Assembly (NCBI GenBank): GCA_020686985.1 | Contig: JAJEPU010000019.1 | Location: 1 to 64,000 of the forward strand | Length of the DNA stretch: 64,000 nucleotides | Direction: 5' to 3' | DNA from: Brotaphodocola catenula | GTDB lineage: Bacteria > Bacillota > Clostridia > Lachnospirales > Lachnospiraceae | Part shown: positions 43,806 through 52,407 of the stretch, piece after piece | Numbering within the stretch: the stretch's first letter is position 1 | Layout of the letters: each line of letters opens with the position of its first letter | Position numbers and translations under genes: made by a program | The notes under the pieces: model-generated | The model's database searches: none | Seen by the model: the letters and a program-made list of their open reading frames with translations, nothing else | What the model was told of the DNA's origin: nothing

Positions 43806-43955
43806 TTAAAATGTAATCTCGCCTTTGCGCTTGAGCAGAATGCTCCCACACACGATGGACATGATTCCGACTACCAGACCGGTCACAAGAACCACAATTC
43901 CCACCGCAATGCTACACGCACCGGTACGCTGCATTGTCTTATATACTTTCTCCAT
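43806..43955 (-). CDS. 49-residue single-span membrane protein
   Basis: This short frame starts MEKVYKTMQRTGACSIAVG and has one strong helix (IAVGIVVLVTGLVVGIMSIV) before CGSILLKRKGEITF. AGGGAG lies 6 bases before the ATG, a good ribosome site. It follows pyrE by 11 bases and precedes the operon terminator, so it is the last gene of the pyr transcript. The positively charged end predicts a cytoplasmic C-terminus. Function is unknown. Confidence 0.8.
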   Translation of the reverse strand: MEKVYKTMQRTGACSIAVGIVVLVTGLVVGIMSIVCGSILLKRKGEITF

Positions 43956-43966
43956 ATGCAACTCCC

Positions 43967-44647
43967 TTACTCTTCAGCACCATACTGCTCATAGTAAGCG
44001 TCAATTGCTGCCTTTAAGGTATCATCGATCACGATACGACCCTTGTACGGCTTGTTGTAGAGATGCTCCACAACATCTGCCATCGTCACGATTGCAGTCG
44101 TCTTGAAGCCATACTTTCTCTCAATCTCCTTGAGTGCAGAGTGAGTCGTATCTTTTCCACGCTCCATACGGTCTACGGATACAACAAGACCGAGCACATC
44201 CACGTCACCCTGAGCTTTGATGATCGGCAGAGTCTCCTCGATGGAAGTTCCGGCAGTCGTTACATCCTCGATGATCACAACCTTATCGTTGTCCTTGATC
44301 GGGCTTCCAAGCAGGATTCCCTTATCGCCGTGATCCTTCACCTCTTTACGGTTTGAACAGTAGCGAATATCTGCATCGTAGAACTCGCTGATTGCCATCG
44401 TCGTTGCAACGGTCAGCGGAATTCCCTTGTAAGCCGGTCCAAACAGCACATCGAAATCCATGCCGAATGCACTCTGGATTGCCTTTGCATAGTACTCACC
44501 TAAACGGCGAAGCTGAGTTCCGGTGCGGTAAAATCCGGTATTTACAAAGAACGGGGTCTTTCTTCCACTCTTGGTCACAAAATCACCGAATTTCAGAACC
44601 TCACAGTCAATCATAAACTCAATAAATTCTTTCTTATACTGCTCCAT
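43967..44647 (-). CDS. pyrE: Orotate phosphoribosyltransferase
   Basis: The 226-residue enzyme forms OMP from orotate and PRPP. VVIIEDVTTAGTS is the PRPP-binding motif near residue 125; VLFGPAYKGIPLTVATT and KSGRKTPFFVNTG are family segments. It is preceded by pyrD across a gap with a repeat. Length is typical of the clostridial form. Confidence 0.97.
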   Translation of the reverse strand: MEQYKKEFIEFMIDCEVLKFGDFVTKSGRKTPFFVNTGFYRTGTQLRRLGEYYAKAIQSAFGMDFDVLFGPAYKGIPLTVATTMAISEFYDADIRYCSNRKEVKDHGDKGILLGSPIKDNDKVVIIEDVTTAGTSIEETLPIIKAQGDVDVLGLVVSVDRMERGKDTTHSALKEIERKYGFKTTAIVTMADVVEHLYNKPYKGRIVIDDTLKAAIDAYYEQYGAEE

Positions 44648-44718
44648 AGCACGATATCTCCTCTCATTTTAATCTTATTGTCTAATCTTACTTACCAGTC
44701 TCAATGTCACTCTCACTT

Positions 44719-44774
44719 GTTGCTGTCCACACCTTTTACACATGGCGCAATTCACACATGGCGCAAACAGCAAC
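44719..44774. repeat. 31-bp palindromic repeat, copy 4 (expanded)
   Basis: Arms GTTGCTGT and AACAGCAAC are present, but the centre is enlarged by a tandem duplication of about 16 bases containing TTCACACATGGCGCAA. It lies between pyrD and pyrE. Confidence 0.75.
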
Positions 44775-44792
44775 GTAATTTCACTCTTGCTC

Positions 44793-45695
44793 TTACTTCA
44801 CACAGCCGATCAGCTCATGGATATCCTCAACTCCATGCTGTTTCATGAAGTTCTCGATTCCCTCAGCGATCTGAACCGTCGCATACGGATTAAAGAAGTT
44901 TGCCGTGCCGACGGACACTGCGGTCGCACCTGCCATGATGAACTCCAATGCATCCTCAGCCGTCGCGATACCGCCCATACCGATGATCGGGATCTTGACT
45001 GCCTGAGCCGTCTGGTATACCATGCGGACAGCAACCGGCTTCACTGCCGGACCAGACATGCCACCGGTCTTATTTGCGAGCGCAAACGTCCGACGGTTGA
45101 TGTCGATCTTCATTCCGGTCAGCGTGTTGATCAGAGAGAGTGCATCTGCACCGCCTGCCTCTGCTGCCTTTGCCATCACTGTGATGTCCGTCACATTCGG
45201 GCTGAGTTTCATGATCACCGGCTGTTTTGCCTTCGCCTTGACTGCCTTTGTGATCGCCTCGACTGCCTTCGGGTCCTGACCAAAGGCGATACCGCCCTCC
45301 TTGACATTCGGGCAGGAAATATTGATCTCAAGAAGGTCAACCGACTCGTCTGCAAGACGCTCCACAACCTCAAGATAATCCTCGGTCGTCTTACCGCAGA
45401 CATTGACCACGATCTTCGTATCATACTTCTTCAGGAACGGAATGTCTCTCTTTGCAAACACATCGACACCCGGATTTTGCAGACCGATCGCGTTGAGCAT
45501 ACCGCCGTAAACCTCGGTGATACGCGGAGTCGGGTTGCCCGGCCACGGCACATTTGCCACGCCCTTCGTCACCACAGCTCCGAGACGGCTCAAATCTACA
45601 AACTCACTGTACTCTTCTCCGCTTCCAAATGTACCGGAAGCTGTCATAACCGGATTCTTTAACTCAACACCGGCAATCGTCACCTTTGTATTCAT
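44793..45695 (-). CDS. pyrD: Dihydroorotate dehydrogenase, catalytic subunit (class 1B)
   Basis: The 300-residue FMN enzyme oxidises dihydroorotate to orotate. NPVMTASGTFGSGEEY, INISCPNVKEGGIAFGQD with the catalytic Cys, and GMGGIATAEDALEFIMAGA are diagnostic of PyrDB. It works with PyrK, encoded just upstream; the genes overlap at TGATG, implying translational coupling and 1:1 subunits. Confidence 0.97.
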   Translation of the reverse strand: MNTKVTIAGVELKNPVMTASGTFGSGEEYSEFVDLSRLGAVVTKGVANVPWPGNPTPRITEVYGGMLNAIGLQNPGVDVFAKRDIPFLKKYDTKIVVNVCGKTTEDYLEVVERLADESVDLLEINISCPNVKEGGIAFGQDPKAVEAITKAVKAKAKQPVIMKLSPNVTDITVMAKAAEAGGADALSLINTLTGMKIDINRRTFALANKTGGMSGPAVKPVAVRMVYQTAQAVKIPIIGMGGIATAEDALEFIMAGATAVSVGTANFFNPYATVQIAEGIENFMKQHGVEDIHELIGCVK

Positions 45696-46462
45696 CACAG
45701 CTCCACCTCCTGCGCAGGAAATACCGGACCGTCCTTGCAGATCCGCTTGTTGTGCACATGGGAATGGTCATCCACTTCTTTCGACTTGCAGACGCAGGCC
45801 AAGCAGGCGCCGACTCCGCATGCCATGCGCTCCTCGAGGGAAAGCCAGCATTCAATTCCGTTCTCCTGTGCATATGCCTTGATCGCACGAAGCATCGGGG
45901 TCGGACCGCAGGCGTAGATCACCTCCGCATCGAGTCCCTGCTCACGGATCGCATCGAGGACATTTCCCTTTGTTCCCGCACTTCCATCCTCAGCTGCCAG
46001 ATAAACAGAACCATACGGCTCAAATTCCTGGTTCAAGAACAGGACATCACGGTAGCCAAGCACCATCTGTCTCTCGCCCTTGAGCGTCTTTGCAAGCTCA
46101 AGCATCGGCGGAATACCAATTCCACCACCAATCAAGAAGGCTTTCTTCGTGCTGTCCGTCGGAAAACCATTTCCGAGCGGTCCTAAAATTTCAATCTCAT
46201 CGCCTGCCTGATAGGTGGCAAACTCCTTTGTTCCGGCTCCAACTGTCCGGTAAACAATGCGCAGACGTCCATTCTCACGGTCAATCTCACACAGACTGAT
46301 CGGACGCGGAAGGAGCTTTGACTGATCCTTCGTATAGACAGAGATAAACTGTCCCGGCTTTGCCTGAGAGGCAATCTCCTCTGCCTGAATCCACATACTG
46401 AACACATCTGAAGTCAGCGCTTCCTGACTGACCACAGATGCCGTCATCTTGATCTTTCCCAT
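45695..46462 (-). CDS. pyrK: Dihydroorotate dehydrogenase electron-transfer subunit
   Basis: The 255-residue subunit carries FAD and a [2Fe-2S] cluster and passes electrons from PyrD to NAD. RPISLCEID binds FAD, LIGGGIGIPPMLELAK binds NAD, and the cluster ligands are in ACGVGACLACVC plus the later CKDGPVF. ATG 46462 follows GAGGT by 10 bases. It is the second gene of the pyrF-K-D-E operon. Confidence 0.96.
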   Translation of the reverse strand: MGKIKMTASVVSQEALTSDVFSMWIQAEEIASQAKPGQFISVYTKDQSKLLPRPISLCEIDRENGRLRIVYRTVGAGTKEFATYQAGDEIEILGPLGNGFPTDSTKKAFLIGGGIGIPPMLELAKTLKGERQMVLGYRDVLFLNQEFEPYGSVYLAAEDGSAGTKGNVLDAIREQGLDAEVIYACGPTPMLRAIKAYAQENGIECWLSLEERMACGVGACLACVCKSKEVDDHSHVHNKRICKDGPVFPAQEVEL

Positions 46463-46489
46463 TACGACCCGTACCTCATTTCCAAGATT

Positions 46490-46520
46490 GTTGCTGTTCA
46501 CACGCCCTGCAAACAGCAAC
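46490..46520. repeat. 31-bp palindromic repeat, copy 5
   Basis: Perfect 9-base arms GTTGCTGTT/AACAGCAAC around CACACGCCCTGCA; it lies between pyrF and pyrK. Confidence 0.85.
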
Positions 46521-46553
46521 GGATTTTTCTCACTCTGTTCTTACAGGAGGAAG

Positions 46554-47471
46554 TTACAGAACGCTATTGATGTCTGCAACCATGTCCACAACTGCCTGTC
46601 TGGATGCCTCTGCGAAATGCTCTGCACCGAACTTTGCATACTTCTCCTGTCTGTATGCTGCGATGATACCACGTGAAGAGTTGACGATTGCGCCGAGTCC
46701 GTCCTCATTGAAGCAAGCCTTCAGATCCTTTGCGGTACCTCCCTGTGCGCCGTAACCCGGAACGAGGAAATAGGTCTTTGGCATCAGCTTTCTGAGGATT
46801 GCGCTCATCTCCGGATAAGTTGCTCCGACAACGGCTCCAACATTGCTGTATGCGCCATCCATGCAGTCTGCACCCCACTCTACAACCTTGTCTGCAACCA
46901 GCTCGTAAACCGGTCTTCCATCGACAAGTTTGTCCTGAAGCTCACCGCTGGACGGATTGGATGTCTTTACCAGAACAAAGATTCCCTTGTTCTCTGCCTT
47001 GCACACATCTACAAACGGCTTCACGCCATCGGTTCCGAGATACGGGTTTACAGTGAGGAACTCGGTGTTGAATGCAGAGTATTCCTTGCTTCCAACCTTC
47101 ACTTTACCCAGATGAGCGGTTGCGTATGCAGCGGAAGTAGAACCGATATCACCGCGCTTTGCATCGCCGATCACGATCAGTCCCTTCTCCTGGCAGTAGC
47201 GAACGGTGCGCTCGTAAACCTTTAAGCCCTCAATGCCAAACTGCTCATACATTGCAATCTGCGGTTTTACAGCCGGAATCAGATCCCAGGTATGGTCGAC
47301 AATCTCCTTATTATAGTTCCAGACAGCGTCTGCGGCGCCCTCTAAAGTCTCACCATATTCTGCAAATGATTTCTTCAGAACGTGCTCCGGAATATAACTG
47401 AGCATCGGATCAAGTCCCACACAAATCGGTGCCTTTGTTTTCTGAATCTTCTCAATTAACTGCTGAATCAT
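46554..47471 (-). CDS. pyrF: Orotidine 5'-phosphate decarboxylase, type 2
   Basis: The 305-residue enzyme makes UMP from OMP. ICVGLDPML near the start and LIVIGDAKRGDIGST, with the catalytic Lys-Asp pairs, identify the longer type-2 form; VPGYGAQGGTAKD is the phosphate-binding end. ATG 47471 follows GAGGAGG by 6 bases. It is the first gene of the pyr operon and lies just after lrgB. Confidence 0.96.
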   Translation of the reverse strand: MIQQLIEKIQKTKAPICVGLDPMLSYIPEHVLKKSFAEYGETLEGAADAVWNYNKEIVDHTWDLIPAVKPQIAMYEQFGIEGLKVYERTVRYCQEKGLIVIGDAKRGDIGSTSAAYATAHLGKVKVGSKEYSAFNTEFLTVNPYLGTDGVKPFVDVCKAENKGIFVLVKTSNPSSGELQDKLVDGRPVYELVADKVVEWGADCMDGAYSNVGAVVGATYPEMSAILRKLMPKTYFLVPGYGAQGGTAKDLKACFNEDGLGAIVNSSRGIIAAYRQEKYAKFGAEHFAEASRQAVVDMVADINSVL

Positions 47472-47527
47472 CTTTGTCCTCCTCATACCTTGTCCGTTTT
47501 TATTTTGTTGTATTGCTTATTGCTTAC

Positions 47528-47563
47528 TATACATCCGTATAACGGTGCATAACAATGTATAGC
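47528..47563 (-). promoter_or_regulatory. Leader hairpin of pyrF operon
   Basis: Perfect 8-base arms CTATACAT and ATGTATAG bracket a 20-base loop close to the predicted 5' end of the transcript. It does not resemble a PyrR-binding loop. It could be an operator or a stability hairpin. Confidence 0.5.
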
Positions 47564-47580
47564 AGTATGTCTCTTGGAAC

Positions 47581-47609
47581 ATTTTAGCATATCCGCAAAA
47601 GCCTTTCAA
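47581..47609 (-). promoter_or_regulatory. Promoter of the pyrF-K-D-E operon
   Basis: On the minus strand TTGAAA and TAAAAT are 17 bases apart, immediately beyond the lrgB stop codon. Confidence 0.6.
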
Positions 47610-47610
47610 G

Positions 47611-48300
47611 CTAAATCAACCCGGAAATCATCGGAACAATGATAACCGTAAGAAGTCCCGCAACTGCAATCGCAAGACTGCTCATTGCGCCTTCGACCTC
47701 ACCGAGCTCGAGTGCCTTCGCCGTTCCGATCGCATGGGCAGAGGTTCCAAGTGCAAGTCCACGCGCAACCGGATGCTTGATTCTCGCAATCGCAAAGACA
47801 GCGTCTGCGACGATATTTCCGAAAATTCCGGTGATAATGATGCAGACAACAGTCAATGTCACAACACCGCCAGCCTGCTCACTGACACCCATTCCGATTG
47901 CTGTCGTGATCGACTTTGGAAGAAAGGTGACATACTCCTGATGGCTCAGACCAAATACCGTACAGAGCACGAAAATACTTCCCGCACTTGCAATCACACC
48001 TGCGATAATCGAGGCAATGACGGCAACTGCATTCTTCATCAAAAGCTCCAACTGCTTGTAAAGCGGAATTGCCAGACAAACCGTCGACGGAGTCAGCAGA
48101 TAGCTGATGTATTTTCCGCTGTTGTTGTAAGTCTCATAATCGATATGGAAAATCTTTAAAATCACAATCACAAGAATTACGGAAATCAGAAGGGGATTTA
48201 AGATCGCCCATCCGAATTTTTTCTTCAGCCATGCGCCAAACAGATAGGCAAGAAGGCTCAACACAAATCCCAAATATAAAGAACTCTGAACTGCACTCAT
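47611..48300 (-). CDS. lrgB: LrgB/CidB-family membrane protein
   Basis: The 229-residue protein has about six to seven helices and the LrgB core: LLTPSTVCLAIPLYKQLE, FLPKSITTAIGMGVSEQAGG and GTSAHAIGTAKALELGE. LrgAB/CidAB proteins affect murein hydrolase activity, and related pairs transport pyruvate or glycolate. It follows lrgA with 2 bases between the genes. Confidence 0.94.
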   Translation of the reverse strand: MSAVQSSLYLGFVLSLLAYLFGAWLKKKFGWAILNPLLISVILVIVILKIFHIDYETYNNSGKYISYLLTPSTVCLAIPLYKQLELLMKNAVAVIASIIAGVIASAGSIFVLCTVFGLSHQEYVTFLPKSITTAIGMGVSEQAGGVVTLTVVCIIITGIFGNIVADAVFAIARIKHPVARGLALGTSAHAIGTAKALELGEVEGAMSSLAIAVAGLLTVIIVPMISGLI

Positions 48301-48302
48301 GC

Positions 48303-48740
48303 CTATCTGCCTCCCTTATTTTTGTTGGTTCCAGTACTTCTATTGCTGTTATTCTTGTCTTTTTTATGATGTTCGTCATACTCACGAACTTCTTTTTCTC
48401 CAAATGCAAGGATCAGCTCTGTGACTTTTCCGGTTGTAATCATAACGATAATCGTCGAAACAGTACATACCACCAGCATCGGAACAAGAATTGCCCGCAT
48501 GGCATCCACGCTCTCCATCAAGCCAACCGCTGCCGGAATAAACAGGATCGGCATGATCTCAAGCAGGAAATTTCCTGTCGCCTCAACCTGATCCAATTTA
48601 AGGATTCCACTGCACAAGAGCACAAGCAACAGCAGAAGTCCATAGACACCTGCCGGTACCGGCAACGGCAGTAGCAGATTCATCAGCTCGCCAACCAGCG
48701 TAATTCCGAACAGAATCGCGCTCTCCTTCACATACTTCAT
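48303..48740 (-). CDS. lrgA: LrgA/CidA-family holin-like protein
   Basis: The 145-residue protein has four helices (ILFGITLVGELMNLLLPLPV, PAGVYGLLLLLVLLC, MPILFIPAAVGLMES and AILVPMLVVCTVSTIIVMIT) and a long charged C-terminal tail rich in Lys and Asn. ATG 48740 follows AGGAG by 8 bases. It forms an operon with lrgB and may be a pyruvate facilitator or a regulator of wall lysis. Confidence 0.92.
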   Translation of the reverse strand: MKYVKESAILFGITLVGELMNLLLPLPVPAGVYGLLLLLVLLCSGILKLDQVEATGNFLLEIMPILFIPAAVGLMESVDAMRAILVPMLVVCTVSTIIVMITTGKVTELILAFGEKEVREYDEHHKKDKNNSNRSTGTNKNKGGR

Positions 48741-49193
48741 ATCTTTCTCTCCTTTTGTACCACCCGGGGGAAGTGTGTTAAAATTTTGTTCGCATCCGTT
48801 TACGGAAGCGCCTCCTTTAAGAATTCCTCTTTTTAGAGTTTTTCTTTTTAGAAGTCCTCTTTCTTCTAAGGGCTTCTCCAAGGACTCTAGTGGCTCCTCC
48901 AACGAGTAAAGTTAGGCAAACACGTTCGCACTCCGGGTTCGCCTAATCTTTCTCGTCTCCGTCGCCTGCTTCTATCTCCTTAACACCACTTTCTTCTGTC
49001 ACTCTCAAATGCATTGTCTGTGCATCATCAGATATTTTCTCACCGGGTCATGATGATCTGCGCCAAAATTGCACATCCCGGCTATTCTACCACCACCCCC
49101 GTCAAACTACAATCCTATTTCTTGTATTCTTTGTGTATTTTTATTATAATGAGAGAAACCTTGCCAAGTCACAATAAACGAAAGGATTTATTT
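48741..49193. other. Divergent promoter region of lrgAB and GNAT genes
   Basis: The GNAT promoter is TTGTAT (49122-49127) and TATAAT (49145-49150) with a 17-base spacer. On the lrg side, the DNA at 48800-48900 is rich in TCCTC/CTTT words and a family-B repeat lies at 48912-48945. No gene is seen. Confidence 0.5.
48912..48945. repeat. Family-B palindromic repeat, short copy
   Basis: TTAGGCAAAC and GTTCGCCTAA arms surround CTCCGGGTT. Its complement matches the AACCCGGAG core of the longer copies at 50242-50317 and 63446-63582. Confidence 0.65.
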
Positions 49194-50147
49194 ATGAAAA
49201 TTCAGAAAACCATCACATATACCGATTTTTCTATTGTCATAACCCAGACTCCAGATGCATCACAGCTATCCGCCATTGAGTCACTTTTCCTATCTTGTCA
49301 TCAGAATGGGGAAAATGTCCCTGAATTTCCAGTCGCTGAGATCACAACCGATACGAATCATAACGAAGAACTTTATGCTTCAGCTGACTCCTTTGATGAT
49401 GAAGAAAACATTTTTCTCTTTCTGATGCGTTCAGACGGTTCGATTCCTGCTGTTCTCTCCCTCTCGATTTTAGATGATGAAACCGCAGAATGTCGAGCTG
49501 TCACCGCGCCTGCATTTCGCCGTCAGGGATATTTCTCTGCTCTACTTGAAGAGGCAGAAACACTTGCTGGAGAACGAGACATTATCATCCCGCTCCCAGA
49601 CTCCTGTACAGATGGTCTTGCTGTCATACATGCACTTGAGGCAGAATGCCTCTCCGCTGAATATAAGATGGCATGCCGACTCGACGCATCTATACACTCT
49701 TTTTCACATATTCATTGTAATAACCCTTGTTATACCAACCAGAACTCAACTCTCTTTGAGACTACAAAATGGACTCTTGTCTCTGATAAAGGAAAAAACG
49801 AAGATTCATTTTCACTCCATGTTCGCGAAGAAAATGAAGAAGTAATTGTCAATGGTCAAACAGCTTTCGATGCAAATTTCCACCCCTCTACGATTGATCT
49901 CATCGGTTCCTGTCTGACAACGCGCACCTCTGAGACCTGTGTCTGCCTGCACCATGTCGAGATCCGAGAGCATCTTCGAGGAAAAGGCTTTGGCACTATT
50001 CTGATTCGCAGACTTCTTGAAGAACTTGCTAATTTGGGTATAAAACGCGTCATTCTTCAGGTCTCCGGTGACAATACCCCTGCACTCTCACTGTACAAAA
50101 AAACAGGCTTTGCAATCACACAAAGCCTGTCCTATTATTTGTATTAA
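49194..50147 (+). CDS. Two-domain GNAT acetyltransferase
   Basis: The 317-residue protein has two GNAT halves. The N-terminal half has CRAVTAPAFRRQGYFSALLE as its acetyl-CoA loop; the C-terminal half has HVEIREHLRGKGFGTILIRR and ALSLYKKTGFAI, the more complete site. The acceptor is unknown. ATG 49194 follows AAAGGA; earlier frame extension overlaps the promoter and is rejected. Its codon use is more AT-rich than its neighbours. Confidence 0.88.
   Translation: MKIQKTITYTDFSIVITQTPDASQLSAIESLFLSCHQNGENVPEFPVAEITTDTNHNEELYASADSFDDEENIFLFLMRSDGSIPAVLSLSILDDETAECRAVTAPAFRRQGYFSALLEEAETLAGERDIIIPLPDSCTDGLAVIHALEAECLSAEYKMACRLDASIHSFSHIHCNNPCYTNQNSTLFETTKWTLVSDKGKNEDSFSLHVREENEEVIVNGQTAFDANFHPSTIDLIGSCLTTRTSETCVCLHHVEIREHLRGKGFGTILIRRLLEELANLGIKRVILQVSGDNTPALSLYKKTGFAITQSLSYYLY
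50097..50130 (-). terminator. mrp terminator inside the convergent GNAT gene
   Basis: On the minus strand ACAGGCTTTG and CAAAGCCTGT form a perfect 10-base stem followed by seven T. It lies within the last codons of the GNAT gene and suits termination of the mrp transcript arriving from the right. Confidence 0.8.
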
Positions 50148-50241
50148 CCATTTAATAACTACTTAGATTAATGCAAAATATATTTATTTTCTAAACAAAT
50201 TCAGCTCTAAAGCACTGCTTTTAGAGGAGAATCTACCTGAT

Positions 50242-50317
50242 GGCTCCGATGGCGAAAAAGTCTAAGCAAACCCGGAGCGAGAGCGAGTTTGCGTGACTTA
50301 TTTTGCCAGTCGGAGCC
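50242..50317. repeat. Family-B palindromic repeat, 76-bp copy
   Basis: Outer arms GGCTCCGA/TCGGAGCC, then GGCGAAAAAGTC/GACTTATTTTGCC, then GCAAAC/GTTTGC enclose CCGGAGCGAGAGCG. It lies between the convergent GNAT and mrp genes. Confidence 0.85.
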
Positions 50318-50350
50318 CCAAAATTCTAAACCTTTTTAAGCCACTTCCTT

Positions 50351-51190
50351 TTACAGTGCCAGCACCTTCTCAGCAGCGGTCTCCATCCAATCTTCCTTCA
50401 GATACTCTACCGTACCCGCATCCACGTTCTCCGCAATCTTCGGATCGATCGGGATTTTTGCAAGTACCGGAATACCATACTGCTCTGCAATCTCATCGAT
50501 ATGGCTCTCACCGAATACAGAAATCTTCTTTCCGCAATCCGGACAGCTCAAATAGCTCATATTCTCAACAAGACCAAGGATCGGAACATTCATCTTCTGC
50601 GCCATATTCACTGCCTTTGCAACAATCATTGAAACCAGCTCCTGCGGAGAGGTTACAATGATGATTCCGCTAAGCGGAAGAGACTGGAATACAGTCAGAG
50701 GGACATCGCCGGTTCCCGGAGGCATATCAACAAACATATAGTCAACATCCTTCCAGAGAGCATCGCTCCAGAACTGCTTTACTGCACCTGCGATAACCGG
50801 ACCTCTCCAGATAACCGGATCGGTATCCTTGTCAAGAAGCAGGTTTGCAGACATAATATCAATTCCTGTAGCCGTCGTTGCCGGAACCATCATGCCATCC
50901 TCAGTCACAGACAGACCATCTGTTCCAAGACCAAATGCCTTCGGAATCGACGGACCCGTGATATCTGCATCCAGAATCGCGGTATGTTTTCCCTTTTCAT
51001 TTATTTTCACTGCCATCAGCGCGGTAACAAGAGATTTTCCCACTCCACCTTTTCCGCTCACAACGCCAATAACGTGCTTAACGCTACTTGCAGGATTCAG
51101 CGGTGCTAAAAGACTGGTCGGCTGACCTCCGTTCCGGCTCGAACAGCTCTCTCCACAGCTGTTGCAGTCATGTGTACAATTCTCACTCAT
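50351..51190 (-). CDS. mrp: Mrp/NBP35-family Fe-S carrier ATPase
   Basis: The 279-residue P-loop ATPase has VVSGKGGVGKSLVTALMAV (deviant Walker A), DADITGPSIPKAFG and FVDMPPGTGDVPLT. A CPDC motif near residue 225 binds the bridging cluster, and an N-terminal Cys-rich segment (CTHDCNSCGESC) could bind another. It probably delivers Fe-S clusters to apoproteins. ATG 51190 follows GGAGG by 9 bases. Confidence 0.94.
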   Translation of the reverse strand: MSENCTHDCNSCGESCSSRNGGQPTSLLAPLNPASSVKHVIGVVSGKGGVGKSLVTALMAVKINEKGKHTAILDADITGPSIPKAFGLGTDGLSVTEDGMMVPATTATGIDIMSANLLLDKDTDPVIWRGPVIAGAVKQFWSDALWKDVDYMFVDMPPGTGDVPLTVFQSLPLSGIIIVTSPQELVSMIVAKAVNMAQKMNVPILGLVENMSYLSCPDCGKKISVFGESHIDEIAEQYGIPVLAKIPIDPKIAENVDAGTVEYLKEDWMETAAEKVLAL

Positions 51191-51568
51191 GTGAATTTTC
51201 CTCCAATTCTGATTCTTCTTATCTTTTTGTGTGCGTTCGCAATCCCCCAAATCAAGCAATTTCAAACATACACATTTTTTAGACCCTCATTTCATTGTAG
51301 TTCATTTAACAGGCTTTTGCAAGCCTTTCTTTTTTCATAGTGCCTTCCCAATCCCCCTCTTCCGTCCCGTTCGCCCTCCCATTCTTTTTCCTGCTCTTTT
51401 ATTTCCTGAATTTATGAATTTGTGAATTTTTTAATTTTTTCTCGTTTTATCGCTTGTCGTTTTAGTAAAAACTGCTTATAATGAACATGTATCCGGGTAG
51501 GATGTCACCCATGCTCCTGCTCCCTGATACAGAATTCTAAATTTATCGATACTAAGGGGTCTTAAAAA
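51191..51568. other. Divergent promoters of mrp and alarmone synthetase
   Basis: The mrp promoter on the minus strand is TTGCAA (complement at 51317-51322) and TACAAT (complement at 51294-51299), spacer 17. The synthetase promoter on the plus strand is TTGTCG (51454-51459) and TATAAT (51477-51482), spacer 17. The synthetase leader has a GGGT/ACCC hairpin enclosed by GTATC/GATAC at 51489-51532. No gene is seen. Confidence 0.6.
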
Positions 51569-52273
51569 ATGAATGTAAATATGAATCCAAACAGTGAGCT
51601 GATCCAGTCCGCCGTCAATGTTCCAAATCTTGCCCAGGTTCCGGAGGCACTGATCAGCCAGGCAAGACAATTCCAGTCTGCCATGATGATGTACACCTGC
51701 GCCATCCGTGAAGTAAAGACCAAACTCGAAGTACTCAACGACGAACTCTCAATCCGTCACCAGCGCAACCCGATCGAGGTGATCAAATCCCGCGTAAAGA
51801 AGCCGACAAGCATTGTGGAAAAGCTGCTCCGCCGAAAGCTTCCAGTATCCGTGGAATCCATGTGCACAAATCTCGACGATATCGCCGGAATCCGCGTCAT
51901 CTGCTCCTTCGTCGACGACATCTACACCGTCGCCAACATGCTCGTCAGTCAGGATGATGTGACCGTCATCGCAATTAAGGACTACATCAAGCATCCGAAG
52001 CTAAACGGCTATCGCAGTTACCACCTGATCATCGAAGTTCCGGTATATTTCTCCGAAGAGAAGCGAAACATTCGTGTCGAGGTTCAGATCCGCACGATTG
52101 CAATGGATTTCTGGGCAAGTCTCGATCATCAGCTCAAGTACAAGAAGGACGTCGACAATGCTGAGGAAATCGGCGAACAGCTCCGCCAGTGCGCCGAAGT
52201 CATAGCAGAGACCGATCAGCGCATGCTCTCAATCCGAAAAGATATTGAAGCAAAGACCGTAAAAAAAGAATAA
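51569..52273 (+). CDS. Small alarmone (p)ppGpp synthetase
   Basis: The 234-residue protein is a RelA/SpoT-type synthetase domain without HD hydrolase or regulatory domains, as in SAS1/RelQ (YjbM). IEVIKSRVKKPTSIVEKLLR binds the donor, DDIAGIRVICSFVDDIY holds catalytic Asp, and NGYRSYHLIIEVPV and RVEVQIRTIAMDFWASLDHQ complete the site. It likely makes (p)ppGpp during stress, possibly as a tetramer. The start follows AAGGGG by 8 bases. Confidence 0.93.
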   Translation: MNVNMNPNSELIQSAVNVPNLAQVPEALISQARQFQSAMMMYTCAIREVKTKLEVLNDELSIRHQRNPIEVIKSRVKKPTSIVEKLLRRKLPVSVESMCTNLDDIAGIRVICSFVDDIYTVANMLVSQDDVTVIAIKDYIKHPKLNGYRSYHLIIEVPVYFSEEKRNIRVEVQIRTIAMDFWASLDHQLKYKKDVDNAEEIGEQLRQCAEVIAETDQRMLSIRKDIEAKTVKKE

Positions 52274-52346
52274 CAAGAAAAGAATAATAAGTAACGAGCT
52301 ATATGCTCCGCGAGCATCTACTTGAATCATCCCAATAAAACAAAAT

Positions 52347-52401
52347 AAAACAGAAAACCAGCAGAGAATTCCGTTTCCGGTTCCCTGCTGGTTTTCTGTT
52401 T
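52347..52401. terminator. Bidirectional terminator
   Basis: AAAACAGAAAACCAGCAG and CTGCTGGTTTTCTGTTT form an almost perfect 17-base stem between the convergent synthetase and folT genes. Confidence 0.9.
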
Positions 52402-52407
52402 GAGTAA

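Noticed and set aside
48758..48766. GGGTGGTAC on the minus strand before lrgA, resembling a T-box core
   Set aside because: The flanking AGGGTGGNACCGCG context, specifier loop and terminator are absent; it lies only 18-25 bases before the start codon and lrgA is not an amino-acid gene.
51311..51336. AGGCTT/AAGCCT hairpin with T run on the plus strand before the alarmone synthetase gene
   Set aside because: It overlaps the -35 box of the mrp promoter and no plus-strand transcript needs it; likely incidental.
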